64,000 bases of DNA, taken from the NCBI GenBank assembly GCA_964019055.1, contig OZ025209.1, positions 3,050,197-3,114,196 of the forward strand, in the 5' to 3' direction. Below the pieces are notes generated by a model. The model had not been told where the DNA came from, searched no databases, and saw only the letters and a list, made by a program, of their open reading frames with translations. Source of the DNA: Anthopleura xanthogrammica. Taxonomy: Eukaryota; Cnidaria; Anthozoa; Actiniaria; Actiniidae. This document shows, piece by piece, positions 1 through 11,967 of this stretch. The position numbers and the translations under genes were made by a program. Numbering within the stretch: position 1 is the stretch's first letter; each line of letters begins with the position of its first letter.

Positions 1-392
1 GATGCCTAAAATGCTGGATCCTTTTTTTGTGATGTGTACTGATTGAATAGCTATGAAAAATGTCAAAAAAATGGCTCGAGTGTCTGCTGTAAAGTGTGTG
101 TGTGTGTGTGGGGGGGGGGGGGTGTCTATTTTCCCCTTTTTCCTTTTTTTCCCCGAGCACATTTCTAGGGGGGGGGAGGGGCTAGAGTTTAACAAGATTT
201 ATTGTATTTTATATTTTTGTAAAAAGTGAGCCCACTCCAGTCTGACCCCCACCCCACCCCTATTAAAGAGGAGCATCTTACTGCTACAGCACCCTCATCA
301 CCATCCCAAGTATTGAATAAGATTGTATAGCCTTGAATATGATGTTGTATTTATACTAAACACAAACAGTAACTGAGCGTATGACTGCATAC

Positions 393-2752
393 CTTGTATT
401 CCTATCTTGGTCTCTTAACTTCTTCTCCATCTCGGCATCAGTTAGTGTTTCCAGGTAAGGTCCCCAGTTATCGACATCAGTTCCTGACCGTACAGGGTTT
501 TCCATCTTGGGTAAAGGGGCCTCACTGAAGGCATATGTTTTCTGGTGCCAACTCAGCTGTCCTCTGATACTGTATGCTATGGCCGTCACAAATTCTCCCC
601 CAAGGCCAAGGTCAGAGCATAGACCTAATGCAAACTGCTCTGGGTTGTTTTGAGGATCAGATATATCCCATTCAAACTGATCAACAAGGGAAATATTCCC
701 AACATGGATGTTCAGCTTGTTAAAGTAAGAGAAAAACCACTGGTTATTCTAAGGTTTTGTTGAAGATTTGTCTTTGATAATAGTGATAATAGAGCTTCCA
801 TTGTGATGTTGTATGTGTCCTCTTAAAAACTCATGAATATTTCATGACAACACAATAGAATCATCGACCATGGAGGAGGTTTTAAATCGGATAAAATATC
901 ATTTTCATTTAAGAGATGAGTGAATGAGATTCTGGTGAAAGCCACTGAACCAGTTTTCCACTTTAAATTTATGTAAAATCATACCGAATCAAAGAAGGCT
1001 TGTCTTTTAATTTTTTTCACATGACGAGATGGTCAAAGATGTTAGAATTTCAAAGATTCATGAATAGAGAAGCTTTAGAAACAAAATTAGAATTAAGTAT
1101 TAGAAAAGATTCTTTTCAGAAAGAAAAGTTAAAAAAAAAGGCATTGACTAAAGTGAAGCCAAGAAACTGCTCTTTCAAGAAACAGCGAATCATGATCAAT
1201 ATAAACCAAGTGGGCCAAATTATTTTTAAGTTATGAATTATTTTGTGCAAAACTTGGTTTCTGTCATTTTCCTTTAAAAAAACTTGGGACTCAGGACACC
1301 CCATTTTTCTTTCTTCATTTTGAAGGAAGTTTTTAAACAATTTTTTGCTAAAGTAATCAGTCACCTTAAGTAACTAGAGCTGAAAAATTCCCTGTGCAAA
1401 CACAAAACAAATACCTTGATGACTATTCTTTGATCTTTCTGTTCATTTAGTGTTATTTCTGGCTCCACTTCAAATTGCTTGGCTTGTTGTCTGATAGCCT
1501 GTGCTATGGCTGTAACAAACGATGTAGCAGGCAGATCAAGGTCATCACACAGCACCTCAGCAAATGTTTCTGGGGTGATCATAGTTTCTGGAAAGATAAG
1601 ATGCAATATATTTATCACTATTTCTGGCCTTCCTGAGTGGCAGTCTATTTCTGTATGACGTCAATATCTTACCATTTTTATTCCATGTAAAGGTGTCCCT
1701 TAGTTTTTGTCCTTCAATGTCAATATCAAGCCTTATAGGAACCAGTATCTCAGGCTGTGTTGCTGCTTTATGAATAGCCTCCATATCATGGTCATCATAA
1801 CTGTATACAAAATAAGAGATGATGATTGATGATGATAATCCAGAATCATAAACTTAAGGCTAAAAAAAACAGCTGATAATGGATAACGTCCACCCAACAT
1901 TGGCAGTTGTCAAGCCAAACACCTCTTTGATTCCTCTGATGTGGTAGATTAATGGTTGCCCTGATGCTACCACTACTATAATCCCTTGCACACTTTCTTC
2001 TGTTTAGTTAATTAGCTCCAATTGGCTTACTCTTCTCAAAAAAGGAATAAGTTGCAAAGCATTTTGGAAGTGGTAGTAAAATGGTGTCATCATGTAAACA
2101 GCCTATCATAACAATGATGATGATGAAAAATGATAAACATTGTGGTTTCAGATGGATGGACAGACAGAATATTGTCAGACAGACAGAAAGACAGACAGAC
2201 AAATGTTACAGCAAATGTCACATAACACAGCCAACCTTTACAGACAGAAAGCGTTTGATAATATAAACCAGTAAAGCCCTTTATGCATTACCAAGTGGGA
2301 AAAGTTCTAATTCTTTTTGGTCCCAATCTATTCCTGTTAACAGCAGTAGAACAAGGAACAGCATCTAGATGGTATGAACTACTAGGGAACAATGTCTGAG
2401 GCTGCCATGTCGTACCACGCTTCGACTTTCCGCTAGCAGCCTGCCTAGAGGATTCCTGCGCCTCTAACGATATCTTATACTTATCATCATTCCCTTCCAA
2501 TATCTCTTCAACTTCTTGTGCTTTCAATAAAGTCACGTTGGTCGCTAAGTTATTGTGACCAAAGCCAAGAGAGACTATCTTTTTTCGTTCGTCTAAAGTG
2601 GCTAGTCTACGACATAGTGAGGGATATTTCTTGTATAGAGAGCCACGGAACATACGCAGGAAGTTTCCTACTTCAGAGCCGATCATATAATAATCTCCTC
2701 CTTCTTCCAGTTGGAAGGATTTGGGTTTTTGACCATATGTTCGCAGCGCCAT
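393..2752 (-). CDS. SMARCB1: SMARCB1/SNF5 (BAF47) core SWI/SNF subunit, 3' end missing
   Basis: Core subunit of the BAF (SWI/SNF) chromatin-remodelling complex; its SNF5 repeats contact other core subunits. Exons on the minus strand: 2752-2292, 1800-1673, 1587-1415 and 715-393, all with GT-AG borders and consistent phases, giving about 361 residues. The N-terminal winged-helix domain (about residues 5-110) carries [17 protein letters not shown] and [13 protein letters not shown]. The HLDAVPCST linker follows, then SNF5 repeat 1 ([20 protein letters not shown]) and repeat 2 ([17 protein letters not shown]), ending [18 protein letters not shown]. The animal protein has about 385 residues; the short final exon (RMRRLANTAPAW in human) is not found in bases 1-390 and probably lies left of the window. 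The start at 2752 sits in AAGATGGCG and aligns with the human N-terminus. A usually conserved Trp (SLWRR) reads Cys here (SLCRR). Confidence 0.95.
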
Positions 2753-3444
2753 CTTGGATTCGAATGAAGAAAGAACCCAGGGACCTTTGCGCGCCTACAT
2801 TCATGCCCAGTCCTTCGCTTGAGAAAATCTCTGAAAAAAGTTCCTAATTAATTTGTTATAGAAAATATTGCCTTCTTACCTAAAACTTTGTTATTGTTTG
2901 ATTTATGATTTAAGAATGATAGATAATTTGATAAAAAATTCGATATATTTATTCGCATTCGCGCGCGCGGCTAGACTCATCCCCAGTCCACCGCGCCTCA
3001 AGTTGAGTAAATTTGTCAGAAAAAGTTTTTGGGATTTTTCTCAATTTTGAAACTACTCTTAAAGAATATTGTCCAATTGTCTTCATAGTTTAGAATTATT
3101 TGTTTGATAAATTAAAAATGTATATTTTGAGAAACAATTCACAGATTCATTTGCATTTAAATGAAGTAAAAACATTGACAAGTAGCAAGAAATAAACCGT
3201 ATAAACTTTTTCGACGGCTTGTTTTGCTCTCTCTGTCTCTTTCTCTGTCTCTTTCTCTGTCTCTCTCTTTCTTTCTCTCGTATTCAATCATAAATAGTTC
3301 CATGCTGATTGTGATTGAGTATTAATTTAAGGTTTTGGAGCCCAACAAACAATGTTACAGAAGGGAGAAGAGAGTGAGAAAGTTCAGTCTGTCGCGAAGG
3401 ACAACAATGAAACACAAGAACAACAAACCAAGCTCCAAACTTAC

Positions 3445-3971
3445 CCTGGCTTCAATATTTTCCTTCTCAGATTTTTTCTCTTCACCATATCAACTTTTTT
3501 CCCTGACATTTGTCCAGATTTCGAGCTCAAAGAGACAGCATTCAGGTGTATAACCGAGGAGTCCAGAGTTTCCCGCGAAAATGCCATGACTTGGAAACCA
3601 CGACCTGCCAAACTTGGCCGTCTGGACCAACAAACCGCCCTCAAGGCAGGGATGGGACTGTCTGGTAACCTATCCCTGTACTTTGTACCAGCACCTTGTA
3701 GTATCTCCTCGATCTCACCTACTTTAACAAGCATTATATTCGAGTTGGATAAACTTTTGTAGCCAATATCTAAAGACAGTAGAATTTTACGCTCATCAAG
3801 TGTAGGAATCCGGCGCCAAAGAGAAGGGAATCTCTTGTAAAGGGCGCCCTTTTGAAGATTTAAATAATGACCGACTTCGCTGCCAATCATATAGAACTCC
3901 CCTCCTTTCTCTAGCTGAAAAAATTGCGGTTTTTTGCCATTAAAATGAAATTCTCTGGGCTCGTTCTCCAT
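3445..3971 (-). CDS. Duplicated SMARCB1-like first exon (winged-helix domain), possible alternative first exon
   Basis: An open 175-codon exon, same strand as SMARCB1 and about 690 bp upstream of it. It begins MENEPREFHFNGKKPQ and contains [20 protein letters not shown] and RFPSLWRRIPTLDERKILLS, so it is a divergent copy of the SMARCB1 N-terminal DNA-binding domain. Homology runs to the exon end (IHLNAVS against YHLDAVP), after which the tail is basic (KRKNLRRKILKPG). It ends in a strong donor, CCAGG|GTAAGT, leaving 2 nt of a codon, the same phase as SMARCB1 exon 1. It could therefore splice in frame to the SMARCB1 exon starting at 1800. No second set of SNF5 repeats is visible. Alternatives are a truncated duplicate gene or a young pseudogene, but the open frame despite strong protein divergence argues for constraint. 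Transcription is not shown by the sequence. Confidence 0.7.
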
Positions 3972-4427
3972 TTTCTTGAATCAAAATCTGGTGATGGCCC
4001 ATAATCCTTTTCAAGGAGAATTTACATTTTTAACATGGGAGGGGTAGGAGAGTCTCCTTTTGACTCATTTTAGGAATTTTGAATTTTTTTTACGATAACT
4101 CAGTAATTTTGACATTGCTCTAAAAAAAAATGTAGCTGCTTTGGTTATTTGTAATTCTCAATTTGTTTTGTTCTAGATAATGACAACCACAGTAAAAACT
4201 GACATTGAGTCAACACAGGGAATCAAAGTTGTCAATAATTGAGTGATGGGCTCCCTGTGTTAGAGTCATTTGCATAACGTCATAAAGGAATTTCAACCCA
4301 CGCGCGTACAACGTCCAAGCAAATATGATCATCAATGAATGCTTCTATTAGTTTGTCCAAAAATAGGCTTATTATTTTTATAGTTATTATACGCTTTTAA
4401 AAAGTTTAACATCCTGTTCGGACAACA
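3972..4427. promoter_or_regulatory. Divergent intergenic region between SMARCB1-like exon and TSSK gene
   Basis: A 456-bp gap separates the start codons of the minus-strand SMARCB1-like exon (3971) and the plus-strand kinase (4428). Promoters for one or both must lie here if they are transcribed from nearby. I see no convincing TATA box or other named motif, so this is inferred from gene arrangement only. Confidence 0.3.
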
Positions 4428-7400
4428 ATGACAGCAAAGCATTACAAGTACAGCGCCATCAAGGAAGCGTTTGCGAACGCAAGTTCCCACATGACGTTGG
4501 AAGAGATTGAATGTGAGCGGAGAGGTTACAAGCTGACTAAAACAATCCTTGGATCTGGGGCTTACGCTAAAGTAAAGATGGCATATGCTATGGAAATAAA
4601 ACAAGAGAAAGACAAACGACTGGCAGATGACTTACGTTCAAAGGGACACAATATAGTAAGAATACTGGCAATAATATGTGATGTGTGACTGATTGAATGA
4701 ATGGATAAATGAATGAATGGATAAATGAATGGATGGATGGATGGATGGATGGATGGATGGATGGATGGATGAATAGGATGGATGAATAAGATGGATGGAT
4801 GGATGGATGGATGGATGGATGGATGGATGAATAGGATGGATGAATAAGATGGATGGATGGATGGATGGATGGATGGATGGATGGATGGATGGATGGATGG
4901 ATGGATGGATGGATGGATGGATGGATGGATGGATGGATGGATGGATGGATGGATGGATGGATGGATGGATGGATGGATGGATGGATGGATGGATGGATGG
5001 ATGGATGGATGGATGGATGGATGGATGGATGGATGGATGGATGGATGGATGGATGGATGGATGGATGGATGGATGGATGGATGGATGGATGGATGGATGG
5101 ATGGATGGATGGATGGATGGATGGATGGATGGATGGATGGATGGATGGATGGATGGATGGATGGATGGATGGATGGATGGATGGATGGATGGATGGATGG
5201 ATGGATGGATGGATGGATGGATGGATGGATGGATGGATGGATGGATGGATGGATGGATGGATGGATGGATGGATGGATGGATGGATGGATGGATGGATGG
5301 ATGGATGGATGGATGGATGGATGGATGGATGGATGGATGGATGGATGGATGGATGGATGGATGGATGGATGGATGGATGGATGGATGGATGGATGGATGG
5401 ATGGATGGATGGATGGATGGATGGATGGATGGATGGATGGATGGATGGATGGATGGATGGATGAATGGATGGATGGATGGATGAATGGATGAATAGGATG
5501 GATGGATGGATGGATGGATGGGTGGGTGGGTGGATGGGTGGATGAATGAATGAATGGAGGAGGGAAGGAAGGAAGGAAGGAAGGAAAGAAGGAAGGAAGG
5601 AAGGAAGGAAGGAAGGAAGGAAGGAAGGAAGGAAGGAAGGAAGGAAGGAAGGAAGGAAGGAATGGAAGAATGAATAATTGAATGAATAAAAGAATGAATG
5701 GATCGACAGATGCGTTGAATGACTAATTTATCGATGAGTGAATTAAATTATTTTTAAACAATCTTTCAGGTTGCGATCAAAATCATTTCAAAGCGACAAG
5801 CACCGATAGAATACCTCAATAAATTTATGCCACGAGAAATCGATGCTCTAAACGCAACTGCTAGACATCACAATGTGGTAAGATATCTACTGACAGTTTC
5901 TTAAATATCCAATTCTCTCTTTCTTTTCCTTTTCTCTTTTTTCCATTCTCAATCCGTCTCCATTTTCTACTGTTCTTCATCACCGTTCAACATTACTTCA
6001 TTCTTCTTTTTTCTTTTTCTTAATCATTTAGGATTTCATTTTCAAATTCCTACTCTTCTTATTTAGATTCAGTTATACGAGACATTTCAGTCAAACGACA
6101 AGATCTTCATGGTTATGGAATACGCATCCAAAGGAGATTTGCTAGATTACATCAACTCTCGCTGTCGAAGATGCGTGGGGATAGGAGAGGATCTTGCCAG
6201 ACATTTCTTCCGTCAACTTGTTGAAGGACTTTCACATTGTCATCGTCGCAATGTCGTTCACAGGTAATGAAATAGTTGTAACATAAAATAAGTCTTACGT
6301 GTTTTACGAGGGTAGTACTTAATACTCATTGGCTAACAAACCTGTGGCCCTTGTTCCATGATCGAATTGGACTTTAGAAGTTGATTTTTGAAGAGGGAGG
6401 AAAATTAGATAACCAGGAGAAAAAGCCTCGAAGCACAGAAGAGAACCATGCAAAAAGCAACTTACATATAATTGCGCGAGTCCGGGGAGATGGAACCCAT
6501 GACCGTAGCGGTGAGATGCGGTGCATTTCAATAATAATTGAAATTGAATACAATAATTCGCTGTATGGAATTCCCAGTCGAAATAGATCGGACTCTCTAA
6601 TATCTAAGCCTGTTTTTCTGCTAAAAGACTGACTTGTTTGTACTAAGTTATTGAAACACTTATTTTTTGAAGGGACTTGAAATGTGAGAATATCTTAATA
6701 GATGATAATAACGTCATCAAAATTTCAGGTAAGTCAACACCATCATTTACCAAGTGGCTTGTACCACAAAAAAGAAACTAGTGAACCTTGGGTGTGATTT
6801 CAATCATTTCAGACCACGTGTCATTCCTTGAGAATAAGATTCTTTGTTTGAGTTGTATCCATATTCATGTGTCTTCACATGCGCAGCCGTTAAGCAAAGA
6901 AATGATACTCAAGGGAATGACACGTGGTCTGAAATTGGGAAAACATTACGCCCAGGGTTAATAGCTATTGTTAATTATTCGTCAACAGATTTTGGATTTG
7001 CAACCCAAAGTCCTAGCAACATGAGCAAGCTGCTCGAGACATTCTGTGGATCGTATGCGTATGCTGCACCAGAGATCCTCAAGGCTCAAAAATACGACGG
7101 GAAATGCGCTGATATTTGGAGCTTGTGAGTATATATTACACTTCAAATTTTACCGAAACCTGAAACAGTCTTTGGGCTGATCTAAGTAAGGGCACGGCTA
7201 ACTCACAGATAGAATTGGCCATGGAATTTAGCGTATTGGGTTTCGTGGAGGGAGGAAAACCGGAGAACCTGGAGAAAAACCCTCAAATCAAGGAAGAGAC
7301 CCAACAAATTCTACTTAGACGTGAGTAGACTTTGCTAGTTTCTTACTTGATTCGAGGAATTGAACTGAGACCTGAGTGGACCTTTATTGGATTTATGGAT

Positions 7401-10206
7401 TCGAAGGAGAAGAGAGAACGTCAATTGATACCGTGTCTTCAATGTCAAACTTTTTTGATAGGAAGATTGTCCCTAGCTTAAAGTACATCCATGTCACTTG
7501 ATCTTGTTAACTGGTACCCGCATGTAAATAAAGAAATGATACTCAAGAGAATGAAATATTGGCTCGGAAATGGGAAAACATGAATTTCTAAAGAAGACAA
7601 GGCCGTTGCAATGGAGTCCTGCCAACAATATCTAATCAATTTGAATTTTTTTTCAAATATCAGAGGAATCATGTTGTACGCCATGATGTGTGGGAAGCTC
7701 CCTTACAATGACAACTGCAGTCTTCATTCACTCATCGTACAAACGAAAGCAAAACTGTCATTCCCCACGCGTGGTGCCTGCTCACAAGGTATTGTTATGC
7801 TTCTTTCGTCAGACTTTTTTTAAAGCTATAAAGTCACTTCTTTTTGTCTGAAACATTTCAGTAAGAGTCGAAGTAAGACAGCAAATGCAACTGGTGATGG
7901 CTCATCATTGTGCAAAGTCTATTTGTTTCATTGTTCTATCAGCCAATCAGATGCCTATTTGTTTCATTGTTCTATCAGCCAATCAGATTCCAAATAATAT
8001 TCTTTGTTTCTTGGAGGGCAGTGGCCAAATAAAAGAAGATTCATGAAAGAGAATGGCTGGCAAATCATTTTTTTTTTTGGAAAGTTTTTTAAAATAAAGC
8101 GGAAAAAAATAAACGAATTTCAATAAAAAATTTTGATGTAAACTAACCATTTCAATCTATTTTTTTAAGAATGCCAAAAGCTTATGCGGGACATTTTGAG
8201 AAACGATCCGTATGAGAGGATCACCATCAGCCGAATACTTGTGGATCCTTGGTTGAACGAAGGCAGACAAGAGGTAAGGACAGAAAAAAAACCTATGTCA
8301 CAAGAGACTTGCAAGAAAGTGCGCGCTTTTCAGCTAGAAGTATCCATTCTCTACTGTCTTTACGACCAATCGTTTGATGTGGTATTTCTTTTCACAGATT
8401 CCAAGGACATTATTCAAGAAAGGAATCTCACCCTTGTTATCACCTCATGTCGAATCTTTACGCGAGACGAAGGGACAACGTACTCAAACGGGAACACAAG
8501 ATGCTGGTTCCAAAACACCCGAGCCTTCACTGAATAGGACAGCACGATCCCAAACACCAGGTATATAATGTTGCTTTCCAATACTCGTGCATGGCTGGTA
8601 TTGAGCAGTAAGGCATAATTTGGGGATCATCAGTCTTGCGTTTACCTTTGGAAAACGATTCTTGTCACTGTGGAAATGCGCGCAAACCAAGCGACCTTGC
8701 GCAAACTGAAACCGTACCGTGCCGTGTAGTGCCGTGACTGCGCAGCATCCTAACTACTTGGTTTGATGAACAGTATTCTGCTGTTATTAGTTCTTCGGAT
8801 GTCTTTAATTATGTCTCGTTACCGTGCCGTGCCCTAACAATGGCCAGTAATCTTCTGTGATCATGATCATTGGTTCTTATTTATGTCCCGTTACCGTGCA
8901 ATATATCCCGCATGACTTTATACTTTTTTACCTTATTTTATTTTCAGTTGCAAAGCAAGGATGGTCATCTAACCCATGCACACCCGAACCCAGTGCCATA
9001 ACGAAGCTTTTACACAAGCGAAACGCCAAAAGACAGGCATGCAGGGCATCGAAATCTCCGGTAATGGAACCATCCCCGGTCCTTGAGTCCATACCAACAA
9101 CTCCTGTAGATGACCCAATGGATAGATTGTCACCTTCTATAAATGGACGTTCACCCGCCTGTGCGAGAAGCCTCACTCCTGGAGTACAGACCAAAATGAC
9201 CAACAGAAAAGAGCTGTCTGTGAAGGTTGCGCGGATCATAACGGGACCAGAGACGCCAAAAAGATCGAAGAACTTGACTCGGGAAACGTTTGTGATTATG
9301 AGTCGAGCGACGCATGAACTACACCAGCATAAACAAGCGAGAAACGACTTGCGCGAGACTAGGCAGCAAGTATGGAGATATGTCAATGAGATTTCGTCAC
9401 ATAACAGAAGACATATTTCGCCAAGAGGTGAGCATCAGTAATAAAAAAGCCTATTGTGAGTCAGGCCCTGTTCAGACGTCGAACTTTTGCCTTTTGAGGA
9501 CAGCGGCCAAGAAAACGCCGAGAACCTACCATATAAGACATCAATTCTTTTTGTTAGTGCCAGGAGACGTCATGTGTCAAGTTTGGTATACATACTTCCA
9601 CTAGTTGTGAGGAAAACAGCGCTCGTTTGACGTCAGATAGAAAAGCTAAAGATTTACGCAATTTTTTCTTGACCTCGCAAACAATGAAATACTCTGCCCT
9701 TTTCATTAGCTATCATCTTCTTTAACAATTGCCCTCGCATTCCTCTTTTTATTGTATTGTTTCACGTACTATTGACACACATCCCATCCCTTCCACGTGC
9801 CAATTTAAGGGCAGTTCAGTTATTTGATGCTTCCATCCTATTTCTCTTTTCAGAAATGAAATCCTCTGTCGTCAAGTCCAATCTTCTCCTCAAGACAGTC
9901 TGCCTCGACACCCCTCAAGAAAGTAAGAAATTTTGCCAGCCAGGCATGGCGCCATGGAAACGGGTCGTCGTCCACCAAAGACATCATGCAAAACCCTCAA
10001 TACCTTGCCATCAAACAACCAGTCGTGACGTCAAAAGAGCAAGTGCTAGCTCTGGTTCCAGCAAGAACGTGTTTCTGGATGATATGGTTTCAAGCAGTCC
10101 AATGTACGAGCGACCAGTTCGAGGGGTTTTGTACAAGCAGGGCTCACCAAGGAAGAGTGTGTCACCAGCACGACGCGTCTCTTTCACGCCAAATAGAAGA
10201 AGATAG
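4428..10206 (+). CDS. Testis-specific serine/threonine kinase (TSSK)-like, long C-terminal tail
   Basis: Predicted protein kinase of the TSSK branch of the CAMK group. Exons: 4428-4655, 5770-5877, 6067-6263, 6673-6728, 6989-7124, 7664-7788, 8170-8273, 8398-8560, 8948-9427 and 9854-10206; all are GT-AG with matching phases, giving 649 residues. The kinase domain (about 34-318) is complete: glycine loop LGSGAYAKV (41-49), VAIK lysine 80, PREI glutamate 99, HRDLKCEN (177-184), DFG (197-199), then [12 protein letters not shown] and [30 protein letters not shown] and LPREI-like motifs point to TSSK. TSSKs are usually about 270-370 residues; the extra roughly 330-residue tail matches no domain I recognise and is rich in Ser/Thr-Pro pairs and basic residues (ends [11 protein letters not shown]). 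Known TSSKs act in male germ cells; that role here is inference. Confidence 0.9.
4730..5560. repeat. (GGAT)n tetranucleotide microsatellite, intron 1 of the TSSK gene
   Basis: Nearly pure GGAT repeats fill about 830 bp, with an uninterrupted core of about 610 bp at 4851-5462 and degenerate edges carrying GAAT and GGGT variants. Because the unit is 4 bp, all plus-strand frames stay open and encode a meaningless Met-Asp-Gly-Trp repeat; this is not a gene. Confidence 0.99.
5563..5662. repeat. (GGAA)n microsatellite next to the GGAT tract
   Basis: About 24 GGAA units in tandem directly after the GGAT array, with one GAAA interruption near 5586. GGAA is the core ETS-factor site, so such arrays can bind ETS proteins; no function is shown here. 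Confidence 0.97.
6806..6935. mobile_element. MITE family A copy 1 (CACGTG-ended palindromic element)
   Basis: A 130-bp element in intron 4 of the TSSK gene with a perfect 22-bp terminal inverted repeat beginning ATTTCAGACCACGTGTCATT. Similarity continues imperfectly inwards (AAGAAATGATACTCAAGGGA against its inverted partner). There is no coding capacity. Two further copies lie at 54020-54150 and 60282-60409, and a degenerate half copy near 7505-7575. Confidence 0.85.
7141..7390 (-). mobile_element. tRNA-derived SINE copy, 5'-truncated
   Basis: Resembles 33321-33562 along its length, including CTTCAAATTTTA at the left end, GGGCTGATC..AAGT, GGAGGAAAACCGGAGAACC and CCCAACAAATTCTACT. On the minus strand it contains GTCTCAGTTCAATTCCTC, which resembles an RNA polymerase III B box. 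The A-box half is missing or too decayed. It lies in intron 5 of the TSSK gene. Confidence 0.6.
7919..7988. repeat. Two-copy 34-bp direct repeat
   Basis: Two identical 34-bp copies (7919-7952 and 7955-7988), each containing TCTATCAGCCAATCAGAT with a CCAAT pentamer, in intron 6 of the TSSK gene. It is a local duplication; the CCAAT boxes may be coincidental. Confidence 0.85.
8690..8900. repeat. GTGCCGTG-rich interspersed repeat, copy in TSSK intron 8
   Basis: Contains ACCGTACCGTGCCGTGTAGT and GTTACCGTGCCGTGCC. The same CCGTGCCGTG vocabulary recurs at 12330-12620, 15410-15620, 18050-18260, 53320-53600 and more weakly near 60117 and 62650. It looks like a low-copy dispersed family with no coding capacity. 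Confidence 0.55.
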
Positions 10207-11967
10207 TCCAACTATTTACACATCTTGCTTGTGTTTATATATTGTAATATATTATGCAATTAGATAGTCTTATTTTAGGGTTTCCGCGCCCCATTTGAAG
10301 TTATTATTGAAGTGATAATAATGCTAGAGAGTAATATTTATATAAACTGTAAATTAGAATTGCAGTCGCATTCGATTGGCAAAAGGTTCGCGCACTCAAA
10401 GATCTCACGACTCGAGCTAGGATCAGCACGATAGCTACAGTACGCCACAAGTGTGATGTTATCAATCAAAGAACCACTCATCTCGTTAAAGAAAATTAAG
10501 ACAACCCATATAAAACGCTACACTCCGAACCTTCCCAAGACCCTTTGCAATTCAAATGAACGAACCGAATGCCGAATCTTCAACTGTCCTCCGCCTGGTG
10601 TATCACCTATCTCATATATGTGGTTAATAAAATCTTTTAAAAAAACGTTATATTCCTCATTGTTTGTCATTGTAAAACAGTTCAACGACTCTACCCCGCC
10701 ATGGAATAAGTTCATTTAGAATCTTAAAGTTCTATACGATTTTATTGATCGTTTGACGATTTTTACAGTCTTTTAGACACGCATGTTTAGTTATCGAATG
10801 AAAACCAAGTGAAATGTTACCGGGTTCACACCCTATTCAATGTCAGTCATTTTGGCTCAGTGTCGCACGGTTAAGACACAATCACACCCAAACGATAAAT
10901 ATTCCTAATTCTCAGGATGTTTTTTTGGCTTCTGTCAATCTTGGTAGCAATTTTTGTCGTAGTTACTTTAATTGACGGAAGCCAAATTATTCGTCTGGGT
11001 CACGTGATTATGAAACAGATACGTTCTTTCGAGGTTTCACGTCGAGGCTCAGTGTCACCCATCTACATCAGGAACCCCCACATCTCTTTACCTGGCATTT
11101 TAAAAATTATTAAAGGATGCCAATACTAAAAATCGTTCATAGAATTAAAATTACCTAAAGAGAGGGGTTGTCGATGTAAAATATACATATACACTATTAG
11201 AATATCTTTACATTTACATTTTATACATAAAATTTTGCTTTAATTTTTAACATTTTCCCGTCGTTATACTTAACCTGTATTAACTTAGGGCTTTGCGCGT
11301 CACACCTACTCATCCAAGCAATTCCCACTTTTCCACATTTTGGTTTTTAACCATCCATTCTCACATTCCATTAATTCATTTCCCATATTTTTCACCGTTT
11401 TCCAAATCATTCCCATACTAAGTACGTCGGTTTGGGTATGTACGAAATTATCCCTCCTCTCTGAGCATCGACAGATTAAGTATAACGACTTTGGGATATT
11501 TATTTTAGTTAGCTAGAGAAAGCTTGTTTTCTAGGACTCGATGTTGGCCAATTCCAACTTTTTGGAAATAGTTTTCTTCGTGTTCTGCTCTCTCCCTGTT
11601 CGCTCACTGCTGTGCGCATTTGCTTTTGTACTTGTTCGTCTATTAATGAAGCTATGTCGAACTACAAAGACGAAAAAAATTGTGTCAGGGAATAAAAACT
11701 TGTGGCCCTTGTTTCTATAAAACTTTTAACCTTCACTTCTGTTTTGTCTTTATATCTTTTTATCTTTATAGATAAGCGTATTTAACAGTACTAAATATAC
11801 CGATATCCGTTGCTATACAAACAATTGATGGATGTTACGTGGTGGAGGTGGGTGGGAGTAATGATACCTTTCCCCACAGGGGATAGGAGGTAAGGTCTTG
11901 AGACTGTTGTAAACGACCATTTGAAAAAAGCCGCTTCCACAGGCAACCCTTAATCAGTTTTTTGGGA
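10207..11967. other. Convergent intergenic spacer between TSSK and BICDL genes
   Basis: Separates the 3' ends of the kinase (+) and the dynein adaptor (-), so both 3' UTRs are expected here. I found no further coding exon, RNA gene or clear repeat. The open frames on both strands are short and show no recognisable similarity. Confidence 0.6.

Noticed and set aside
1..390. Search for the last SMARCB1 exon (RMRRLANTAPAW-like) at the left edge
   Set aside because: No minus-strand match with an acceptor is present; the stretch holds GT/G-rich low complexity instead.
4840..5492. Long plus-strand frames coding Met-Asp-Gly-Trp repeats
   Set aside because: Artefact of the GGAT microsatellite, which leaves all frames open; sits in an intron.
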